Positions 6,455 through 11,977 of a stretch of 11,977 nt of DNA are shown piece by piece. The stretch covers positions 1-11,977 of the forward strand of contig JAGCMG010000046.1 of NCBI GenBank assembly GCA_017646555.1, in the 5' to 3' direction. Position numbers and translations under genes: made by a program. This stretch comes from Clostridia bacterium (GTDB taxonomy: Bacteria; Bacillota; Clostridia; Christensenellales; Borkfalkiaceae). Position 1 is the stretch's first letter, and each line of letters begins with the position of its first letter. Below the pieces are notes generated by a model. The model was not told the origin of the DNA, did no database searches, and saw only the letters and a program-made list of their open reading frames with translations.

Positions 6455-6506
6455 TTAAAAAAGCCCGCATTTGCGGGCTTTTATTTTGGTGGAGTAGTCG
6501 GGACTT
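6455..6506. repeat. 52-bp perfect direct repeat, proximal copy (overlaps the tmRNA 3' end)
   Basis: The copy belonging to the intact tmRNA gene: 32 bases of terminator and flank plus the last 20 bases of tmRNA. Together with 6295-6346 it has the form of an attL/attR pair, since the 3' ends of tmRNA genes are known integration targets for tyrosine recombinases. No integrase is present in the window. Confidence 0.95.
6459..6482. terminator. tmRNA terminator
   Basis: 10-bp stem AAAAGCCCGC/GCGGGCTTTT with a 4-base loop, beginning 4 bases after the encoded CCA of tmRNA. On the minus strand it is followed by a run of T ending in AACTT. Confidence 0.92.
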
Positions 6507-6837
6507 GCACCCGAGTCTTACGGTACTTGAATTGACTTTCTACACGTTTATTTTGCGTTTAAACTTAAACAAGGCACGCCCACAAACGGGCAAATCCTTA
6601 TCGCAGGTTTTTTTAATACAACTTTTCGCCAAAAACCTTAAACTAAAGCCGTACCCTATCTATTCTGACACTTTTATCCACGCCGATAGGTAACGTGGTA
6701 AAAGCGTCGCTTAATTAAGCAGCGAATGCTAATTCGTTATTGTTAGCAGTTATTGTTTTGCCTATTTTTAATGAAGTACAGGCGTCTTCAACGTGCTTTT
6801 TCACTTCGCCTAACGCAATCGAATCTAAAACTACCCC
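6487..6837 (-). ncRNA. ssrA: tmRNA (transfer-messenger RNA)
   Basis: One-piece tmRNA of 351 bases that, with SmpB, enters stalled ribosomes, adds a degradation tag and releases them. The 5' GGGGTAG (6831-6837) pairs in all seven positions with the 3' CTACTCC (6491-6497, one G-U), followed by discriminator A and an encoded CCA (6487-6489). The T arm has stem TCGGG/CCCGA with loop TGCAAGT. The tag reading frame (6715-6747) starts at a GCT resume codon and reads ANNNELAFAA then TAA, closely followed by a second in-frame-like stop region (TAATTAAG). The AFAA end resembles the hydrophobic AA tail recognised by ClpXP-type proteases. It lies 37 bases after smpB on the same strand, so it is probably co-transcribed or expressed from a promoter inside smpB; no clear private promoter was seen. 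Oddity: position 55 of the T loop is G instead of the usual U. Confidence 0.96.
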
Positions 6838-6843
6838 ATATTT

Positions 6844-6870
6844 TACCGTCGATTTACTAAAATGACGGTA
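6844..6870. other. Hairpin in the smpB-ssrA gap
   Basis: A 7-bp perfect stem TACCGTC/GACGGTA (6844-6850 with 6864-6870) with a 13-base AT-rich loop fills most of the 37-base gap before the tmRNA 5' end. It has no T-run that would make it a terminator. It may be a 5' processing signal of the tmRNA precursor; this is inference. Confidence 0.45.
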
Positions 6871-6874
6871 TGCG

Positions 6875-7339
6875 TTATACGTTATTTTTTAATTGTCTTT
6901 CAACAAAACGCTTATTGTCCTTTTCCATAAGGTCTTTCTTTTTATCGTAAGTGTGTTTACCTTGACATAAGCCAAGTTCCACTTTTATAAGCGCACCTTT
7001 AAGATAAAGTTTAAGTGGTATAAGCGTTAACCCTTTCCTTTCAACCTTTTGCGAAATTTTAAGAACTTCTAATTTATGCATTAAAAGTTTACGGTCGCGA
7101 CGAGTATCATTTATAGCAAATCCGTCGACTTTTTCGTATCTTGAAATATGCATATTTTTAATTACAAGTGAATTATTTTCTGCAAAAATAAAACTGTCTT
7201 TTAGATTAAGATTACCGTTTTTAACCGACTTAACTTCATCACCCGTTAAAACTATTCCCGCCTCAAACTTTTCTAAAACGGAATAATCGTGGTATGCCGA
7301 ACGGTTGTTTGATAAAACTTTTTCAGTATTTTCTTTCAT
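6875..7339 (-). CDS. smpB: SsrA-binding protein SmpB
   Basis: A 154-residue OB-fold protein, the usual length for SmpB, which binds the tRNA-like part of tmRNA and mimics the missing anticodon stem in the stalled ribosome. Family marks seen in order: NNRSAYHDYSVLEKFEAGIVLTGDEVKSVKNG (a long N-terminal block, about residues 11-42), NLKDSF, HISRYEK, RRDRKLLMHK, KGLTLIPLKLYLKG, KVELGLCQGKHTYDKKKDL and a basic C-terminal tail ending in ERQLKNNV that would enter the decoding site. The usual GK-YDKR stretch appears here as GKHTYDKKKDL, a mild departure. The ATG is only 4 bases after the rnr stop codon and has no good Shine-Dalgarno, so translation is probably coupled to rnr. ssrA follows directly. 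Confidence 0.96.
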   Translation of the reverse strand: MKENTEKVLSNNRSAYHDYSVLEKFEAGIVLTGDEVKSVKNGNLNLKDSFIFAENNSLVIKNMHISRYEKVDGFAINDTRRDRKLLMHKLEVLKISQKVERKGLTLIPLKLYLKGALIKVELGLCQGKHTYDKKKDLMEKDNKRFVERQLKNNV

Positions 7340-7343
7340 AATC

Positions 7344-9290
7344 TTATTTTACTACTCTCATATTTTTTGTCAAGCGCAAATAGCTGTCTTTAAGCATAAA
7401 TTCAGCGCGTTTATTAGTCAAATCAGCATTAGCGACTATAATTTCGACCTCTTGCCCTAATTTGTAACAATTTTTTGAGTTATAAAGTTTAAAATTCTTT
7501 TCGTCAAACTTATAATCCTTACCCAAAATCGTATCGATTTTAACTATCCCTTCTGCCGTGTTTGGTAGTTCAACGAAAAACCCAAAATTTTGAACGCCAC
7601 TAATAACGCCCTTAAACTCTTGCCCTATTTTATCGGACAAATATAAAATCTTATAATAATCGTCAACAGCGCGCTCGGCAGTTTCGGCTGAGCGTTCTTT
7701 ATTACCCGACTGCGACGATGCGCTATAAACAAAATCCGAAAACTTTTCTTCGGCGTCTTGATTGCCCGATAAAAAGTACTTTAATATCCTATGCACGACT
7801 AAATCAGGATATCTTCTAATAGGCGAAGTAAAATGGCAATAGCACTTACTCGAAAGCCCAAAATGCCCCTCGTTTTCAGGGTAATATTTAGCCTTTTGCA
7901 TTGACCTTAAAGTCACACGGTTTACCATAGGCGCTAAATTTTTTCTCTCCGTTTCAAAAAGCGCTAAAAGCGACTGAAAGTCTTTCGGGTAAACATTATC
8001 AATATGCCACTTTCTATTAACGCCTAACCCTTTTAAAAATTCCGTTAAACGCTCCATTTTTTCAACGGTAGGTTTTTCGTGAATACGATAAATAAACGGC
8101 AAGTTTAAATAGAACGCATATTCAGCAACAGTTTCGTTTGCTAAAATCATAAACTCTTCTATCATTTTATGTGCGCGATTTCTTTCACGCTCGTAAATTT
8201 CAACTTTACCTTTATTTATAGTAATTTGTGCCTCTTTAACGTCGAGGTCAATACTACCACGTTCATCACGCTTATTCATTAAAATACCACATAACGTATC
8301 GGCGTATTTTAACATTTTTATTATATTTTCGTCGTATTTTTTAGATGCGTTTTCGTCGCCGTTTAGTATAGCAAACACTTCCGTATAAGTCATACGCGCT
8401 TTTGAACGAATAATAGACGGAACAATTTCGTTATCAATAACTTCGCCATTTTTATTAACGCGCATAATGCAAGAAAGCGTCAATCTATCAACGCCTTCTT
8501 TAAGCGAACATAAATCGTTGCAAAGCCTTTCAGGGAGCATAGGAACGACTAATTCAGGGAAATAAACGCTTGTCCCACGGTTATACGCCTCGGCATCAAT
8601 AACGCTATTTTCAGTAACGTAATGCGAGACGTCGGCAATATGAACGCCGAGCAAAAAGTCGCCGTTATCTAAAAGTTTAACGCAAATAGCGTCGTCAAAA
8701 TCTTTAGCATCTTCCCCGTCAATAGTAACGGTGATATCGTTTCTAAAATCACGGCGAAGTTTAATTTCTTTTTCGGAAATTTCGCTTGATAATAATTCAC
8801 ACGCTTTAATGGTTTCCTTTCTAAACGGAATATCGATACCATTTGCAATACAAATCGATTTAACTTCGGTATTACGGTTAAATTGTCTACCTAAAATTTC
8901 AACGATTTCGCCCTCTGGATTAGTTCCTTTTGGATAAAAATTGATTTCGCAAACGACCTTATCGCCCGTTTTTGCTTTTTTAGAAAGTTTATACGGTACG
9001 TAAACGTCTTCAAAGAATTTTTTATCGTCGCAGATAACGAACCCACCCGATTTAACGGCCTGAAAAGTGCCGACGATTTTTTTGATACCACGCTGTTTAA
9101 TTTCGGTAACGCGAGCCGTCGTTCTTTTGCCGGTTGCATCTTTCTTTTTAGCAACAACGATATCGCCGTGGAGCGCACCACAAAGGTCGGAGTGAGAAAT
9201 GAAATAATCTTCCCCTCCGTTTTCGGGTATTAAAAAAGCATACCCACGCTCATTACCTTCAATTTTACCAATTATAAGTTTATCGTTCAT
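7344..9290 (-). CDS. rnr: Ribonuclease R (RNB-family 3'-5' exoribonuclease)
   Basis: Processive hydrolysis of structured RNA; it works with SmpB-tmRNA to remove defective messages. Counting from the ATG at 9290 (648 residues), the domains are: cold-shock domain 1 (about 3-55), cold-shock domain 2 (about 70-130), the RNB catalytic domain (about 180-510) with TIDGEDAKDFDDAI holding the four metal-binding Asp (191, 197, 199, 200) and the SPIRRYPDLVVHR motif, and a C-terminal S1 domain (about 565-640). The N-terminal winged-helix domain and the lysine-rich tail of many RNase R proteins are missing, so it is at the short end of the family. The frame extends upstream to a TTG at 9308, but that has no ribosome binding site; the ATG at 9290 has GGCGGA ten bases before it and is preferred. 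It overlaps no gene and lies 4 bases before smpB. A terminator after secG separates it from that gene. Confidence 0.95.
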   Translation of the reverse strand: MNDKLIIGKIEGNERGYAFLIPENGGEDYFISHSDLCGALHGDIVVAKKKDATGKRTTARVTEIKQRGIKKIVGTFQAVKSGGFVICDDKKFFEDVYVPYKLSKKAKTGDKVVCEINFYPKGTNPEGEIVEILGRQFNRNTEVKSICIANGIDIPFRKETIKACELLSSEISEKEIKLRRDFRNDITVTIDGEDAKDFDDAICVKLLDNGDFLLGVHIADVSHYVTENSVIDAEAYNRGTSVYFPELVVPMLPERLCNDLCSLKEGVDRLTLSCIMRVNKNGEVIDNEIVPSIIRSKARMTYTEVFAILNGDENASKKYDENIIKMLKYADTLCGILMNKRDERGSIDLDVKEAQITINKGKVEIYERERNRAHKMIEEFMILANETVAEYAFYLNLPFIYRIHEKPTVEKMERLTEFLKGLGVNRKWHIDNVYPKDFQSLLALFETERKNLAPMVNRVTLRSMQKAKYYPENEGHFGLSSKCYCHFTSPIRRYPDLVVHRILKYFLSGNQDAEEKFSDFVYSASSQSGNKERSAETAERAVDDYYKILYLSDKIGQEFKGVISGVQNFGFFVELPNTAEGIVKIDTILGKDYKFDEKNFKLYNSKNCYKLGQEVEIIVANADLTNKRAEFMLKDSYLRLTKNMRVVK

Positions 9291-9324
9291 ACAAATATTA
9301 TCCGCCAAAAAGAAAAAAATAAAC

Positions 9325-9351
9325 CAAAAAAACGGGCGCCGTTAAGCGCCC
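9325..9351 (-). terminator. Intrinsic terminator (or attenuator) between secG and rnr
   Basis: On the minus strand GGGCGC-TTAACG-GCGCCC (9351-9334) followed by G and seven T. It begins 8 bases after the secG stop codon. Only about 35 bases separate it from the rnr start, with no convincing promoter there, so partial read-through or a promoter inside secG is implied. Confidence 0.85.
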
Positions 9352-9358
9352 TTAATAA

Positions 9359-9664
9359 TTAACCTGCGATATAAGAAAGAATAACTAAAACGATACAGCA
9401 AACTGCTAAAATGATAGAAGATATAACAGTTAAGCGTTTCATTTTGCTTTCAAAAGTTTTGCCTTTGTTTTTGCTGTAAAAAGTTTCCGATTGACCGTTG
9501 ATAGCGCCGATACCCGACGAGTTACCCGGTTGAAGAATTATTACTGCAACATCAAAGAGTGCACAGATTGCGATAAAGACGCACATAATTACTCTTATTA
9601 CTGGGAAAAATTCCCAAAAGCCACCGATTTGTGACGATGCTAATAAATTTACGATAGAGTTCAT
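9359..9664 (-). CDS. secG: Preprotein translocase subunit SecG
   Basis: A small inner-membrane protein that assists protein export as part of the SecYEG channel. Counting from the ATG at 9664 (101 residues), it has two membrane segments (about 22-46 and 80-98). Between them is the SecG signature loop LQPGNSSGIGAINGQSETF followed by a lysine-rich stretch ending in KMKRLT (about 45-79). The N-terminus is some 20 residues longer than in typical SecG (usually 70-80 residues in all), with an added FWEFFP hydrophobic piece. The frame can be extended four codons to a TTG at 9676, but TGAGG lies seven bases before the ATG at 9664 and overlaps the TTG, so the ATG is chosen. It has its own promoter and is followed by a terminator, then rnr, smpB and ssrA, the usual Bacillota order. 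Confidence 0.94.
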   Translation of the reverse strand: MNSIVNLLASSQIGGFWEFFPVIRVIMCVFIAICALFDVAVIILQPGNSSGIGAINGQSETFYSKNKGKTFESKMKRLTVISSIILAVCCIVLVILSYIAG

Positions 9665-9701
9665 ATTAAACCTCAATATTAATTTTCTAAAAATCTTAAA
9701 T

Positions 9702-9730
9702 ATTGTAGCACAAATTATAAATTTTTACAA
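9702..9730 (-). promoter_or_regulatory. SigA-type promoter of secG (and probably rnr-smpB-ssrA)
   Basis: TTGTAA (9725-9730), 17 bases, TACAAT (9702-9707), with TG one base upstream of the -10 (extended). The predicted start near 9695 gives a leader of about 30 bases. Confidence 0.8.
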
Positions 9731-9748
9731 CTGTTTTTTGCTAAAATA

Positions 9749-11281
9749 TTATTTAATAAGTGATTTTCCCGTCATTTCAGCAGGAATTTCAAGTCCCATG
9801 CAGTCTAAAAGCGTAGGAGCGATATCAGCGAGCACGCCGTTATCAGCAAGTTTTTTGCCTTTGAACTTATCGCCAACAACGATAAACGGAACTTTGTTAG
9901 TGGTGTGTGCCGTGAACGGCTTGCCTTCTTCATCTAAAAGTTTATCAGCGTTACCGTGGTCAGCAGTGATTAAAGCGACACCACCTTTTTCAAGCACTTT
10001 GTCAACGACTTTTTGAACGCAATAATCAACGGTTTCAACTGCTAAAATAGCAGCGTCGATATCACCGGTATGTCCAACCATATCACAGTTAGCGAAGTTA
10101 AGAATAATAACGTCAAATTCGTCGGTATCGATTTCTTCAATAACCTTTTCCATAACGTCAAAAGCGCTCATTTCCGGTTGCATATCGTAAGTTGCAACTT
10201 TTGGTGACGGAATAAGGTCGCGTTGTTCGTTTGCGTTAGGCGCCTCAACACCACCGTTGAAGAAGAAAGTTACGTGTGCGTATTTTTCAGTTTCAGCGAT
10301 ACGAAGTTGTTTTAAACCCTTATCAGCAAGATATTGACCTAAAGTGTTATCGAGCGATTGTGGCTTAAATGCAACTTTAACGTTAGTAAAACTTGCGTCG
10401 TATCTTGTAAAGCAAACGTAAACAGGGTTAATAAAGCCTGATTTTCTTTCAAAGCCGTCGAATTCAGGTTCGCTCATTGCTCTTGTAATTTGTCTTGCTC
10501 TATCAGGACGGAAGTTAAAGAACACGATAGAATCGCCTTCTTCAATAAGCCCAACAGGAGCGCCGTTTTCAGTAACGCAAGCAGGAATAACGAATTCGTC
10601 AGTAACGCCGTTTGCGTAAGAATTTTCAACGTATTCAATAGGATTGGTACAAGTTTCGCCCGAGCCTAAGGTCATCATATCGTAAGCCTTTTCAACTCTA
10701 TCCCAGCGATTATCTCTATCCATAACGTAATATCTACCACCAACGGATGCGATTTTACCCCAACCGAGTTCGTCGATTTTTGCTTGTAAATCTTTAATAA
10801 AGCCCGCACCAGAAGTAGGCGAAACGTCACGGCCGTCTAAAAAGCAGTGAACAAACACTTCTTTAAGACCTTTTTGTTTAGCCATTTCGATAAGCGCGTA
10901 AAGGTGCGTGATATGAGAGTGAACACCACCATCCGATAAAAGACCGTAAAGGTGAAGTTTTTTGCCGTTATTAAGGGCCGAATCCATAGCAAAGTTCAAA
11001 TCTTCGTTAGTAAAGAAATCGCCGTCGTTAATAGATTTAGTGATACGAGTAAGTTCTTGATAAACAATTCTACCAGCACCCATATTAAGATGCCCTACTT
11101 CAGAGTTTCCCATTTGTCCATCAGGAAGCCCAACGTCCATACCAGACGCGCCGAGTAAAGTCGAAGGATAATCCTTCATAAGTTTTTTAATATTTTTGCT
11201 ACCTTCAAGTTCGATAGCGTTACCATCACCAGCAGGGGCGATAGCGTAACCGTCCATAATTATAATGCAACTTGGTTTCAT
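9749..11281 (-). CDS. gpmI: 2,3-bisphosphoglycerate-independent phosphoglycerate mutase
   Basis: Interconverts 3- and 2-phosphoglycerate in glycolysis, in the cytoplasm, with two Mn2+ ions. At 510 residues it is the standard length of this alkaline-phosphatase-superfamily enzyme. Visible active-site features are the first metal Asp (D10 in IMDGY), the phosphorylated serine S60 in QMGNSEVGHLNMGAG, H121 in SDGGVHSH, FLDGRD (147-152), GGRYYVMDRDNRWDR (181-195), NFRPDRARQ (256-264), K333 in ETEKYAHVTFFFNGG, D400 and H404 in FANCDMVGHTG, D441/H442 in ITADHGNADK and H459 in TAHTTNKVPF. All catalytic positions appear intact. ATG start with AAGGTAG upstream. It has its own promoter, lies downstream of trmB and upstream of secG on the same strand; other glycolytic genes are not in the window. 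Confidence 0.97.
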   Translation of the reverse strand: MKPSCIIIMDGYAIAPAGDGNAIELEGSKNIKKLMKDYPSTLLGASGMDVGLPDGQMGNSEVGHLNMGAGRIVYQELTRITKSINDGDFFTNEDLNFAMDSALNNGKKLHLYGLLSDGGVHSHITHLYALIEMAKQKGLKEVFVHCFLDGRDVSPTSGAGFIKDLQAKIDELGWGKIASVGGRYYVMDRDNRWDRVEKAYDMMTLGSGETCTNPIEYVENSYANGVTDEFVIPACVTENGAPVGLIEEGDSIVFFNFRPDRARQITRAMSEPEFDGFERKSGFINPVYVCFTRYDASFTNVKVAFKPQSLDNTLGQYLADKGLKQLRIAETEKYAHVTFFFNGGVEAPNANEQRDLIPSPKVATYDMQPEMSAFDVMEKVIEEIDTDEFDVIILNFANCDMVGHTGDIDAAILAVETVDYCVQKVVDKVLEKGGVALITADHGNADKLLDEEGKPFTAHTTNKVPFIVVGDKFKGKKLADNGVLADIAPTLLDCMGLEIPAEMTGKSLIK

Positions 11282-11315
11282 AAAAACTACCTTTTAAATA
11301 AATTATTACCGTATT

Positions 11316-11344
11316 ATTATACTATAAATAAAGAAATACTGCAA
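11316..11344 (-). promoter_or_regulatory. SigA-type promoter of gpmI
   Basis: TTGCAG (11339-11344), 17 bases, TATAAT (11316-11321). The start site falls near 11309, giving a leader of about 28 bases ending in AAGGTAG before the ATG. Confidence 0.85.
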
Positions 11345-11383
11345 GGTTTTTATTAAAAAAACTGAATATTCTTAAATTTAGCA

Positions 11384-11977
11384 TTAAGGCTTAGCGACTA
11401 AGCGACAAATAGGTTTATTATCTGAAACGAATTTTTTTTCATATTCAGTTGCGATATTTCCAACCACGTATTCGCTATTATATAAGTCGTAAGTAACTTC
11501 CTTAACGGAATAGCCACAAAACGAATAACTTTCGATTGAATAATTAAAAAAGTCAACGTTATCAGTTTTTTGAATTATTTTACCGTTAGGCTTTAAAAGC
11601 CGACGATAAATATCTAAAAATCTTGGATTAGTAAGACGCCTATTAGCGTAAGTACCTTTAGGATACGGGCACGAAAAATTAAGATAAATACCGTCAATCG
11701 AAAAGATATCTAATATAAACGGTAAATTTTCAGCCGAACAAATAATAAACTTAACGTTTTTAAGCCCCATTTCAACAGCGCGTTCCAGAGCCGAAACCAT
11801 AACGTTATCGTCTTTTTCAACGGCAACGAAATTCTTATCGGGATTAAGGGAGGCAAGTTCAGTAATAAAGCCACCTTTACCACACCCGATTTCTAAAAAA
11901 ACAGGGTTGTCGTTAGAAAAAACTTCGTTTAAGTTAAGTTTGATAAAATCTTCTTCTTTAGGTCTACCGTATTGACT
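11384..11977 (-). CDS. trmB: tRNA (guanine-N7-)-methyltransferase TrmB, 5' end outside the window
   Basis: Makes m7G at position 46 of the tRNA variable loop using S-adenosylmethionine. The frame is open to the window edge, giving 197 residues; an internal ATG at 11800 is not the start because family sequence lies upstream of it. Seen in order: SQYGRPKEED at the edge, the SAM-binding motif FLEIGCGKGGFITELA (28-42), NFVAVEKDD (49-57, acidic ribose ligand), NVKFIICSAENLPF (74-87), YLNFSCPYPKGTYANRRLT (98-116), FLDIYRRLLKPNGKIIQKTDN (120-140) and a C-terminal ATEYEKKF stretch that matches the usual T-YE-KF tRNA-binding end. Odd: the family's NFSDPWPK has Cys and Tyr in place of the Asp and Trp (C103, Y105). 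Upstream of gpmI; I see no GC-rich terminator in the 102 bases between them. Confidence 0.93.
   Translation of the reverse strand, partial: SQYGRPKEEDFIKLNLNEVFSNDNPVFLEIGCGKGGFITELASLNPDKNFVAVEKDDNVMVSALERAVEMGLKNVKFIICSAENLPFILDIFSIDGIYLNFSCPYPKGTYANRRLTNPRFLDIYRRLLKPNGKIIQKTDNVDFFNYSIESYSFCGYSVKEVTYDLYNSEYVVGNIATEYEKKFVSDNKPICRLVAKP

Noticed and set aside
6505..6693. 62-residue plus-strand ORF
   Set aside because: It lies entirely within tmRNA on the opposite strand, has no ribosome binding site and resembles no protein.
8891..9181. 96-residue minus-strand ORF inside rnr
   Set aside because: A second frame of rnr; the rnr frame encodes conserved cold-shock domain sequence through the same bases.
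9295..9327. Promoter for rnr (TTGGTT ... GATAAT)
   Set aside because: The spacing is 19 bases, the -35 is poor, and the transcript would start at the start codon without the ribosome binding site.
9738..10016. 92-residue plus-strand ORF opposite gpmI
   Set aside because: Antisense to the conserved metal-binding C-terminal part of gpmI; low-complexity Ser/Leu-rich product, no expression signals.
1..11977. CRISPR array, insertion sequence or defence system
   Set aside because: No regularly spaced repeats, transposase, recombinase or recognisable defence gene was seen on either strand.

Overview
This is an AT-rich window with Bacillota character. Genes are densely packed, Shine-Dalgarno sites are AGGAG/GAGG-like, and promoters follow TTGACA-17-TATAAT with several extended -10 (TGn) elements. 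The secG-rnr-smpB-ssrA order also points there. It most resembles an uncultured anaerobic gut Clostridia-type genome; that placement is inference from gene order and style, not from a marker phylogeny. Every complete gene ends in TAA.

Layout. (1) 1-1116, minus: a VTT (DedA/TVP38-like) membrane protein fused to a PlsC-type acyltransferase. The reading frame is broken by an in-frame TAG at 142-144, then continues in the same frame with conserved acyltransferase sequence to the window edge. (2) 1342-2637, plus: an MFS transporter, divergent from (1), with its own promoter and terminator. (3) 2758-4032, plus: an unrecognised protein with a complete E/ExxH/E/ExxH ferritin-like di-iron signature. 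(4) 4081-4842, minus: a ZIP-family metal transporter, convergent with (3) across a shared palindromic terminator. (5) 5092-6291, plus: a cytoplasmic GH29 alpha-L-fucosidase with a strong promoter and upstream inverted repeats. (6) 6295-6506: a 52-bp perfect direct repeat that copies the tmRNA 3' end plus its terminator, flanking a 108-bp hairpin-packed spacer. (7) 6487-11977, minus: a housekeeping block of trmB (5' end outside the window), gpmI, secG, rnr, smpB and ssrA (tmRNA).

How they work together: SmpB and tmRNA rescue stalled ribosomes, and RNase R degrades the defective messages, so rnr-smpB-ssrA is a functional unit; SecG is part of the SecYEG translocon and GpmI is glycolytic. The plus-strand genes (transporter, ferritin-like protein, fucosidase) and the ZIP gene look like single-gene accessory units rather than one pathway. 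The most unusual points are the tmRNA-derived 160-bp unit, the amber codon inside the membrane acyltransferase fusion, the Cys-for-Asp change in TrmB, and the ferritin-like protein.
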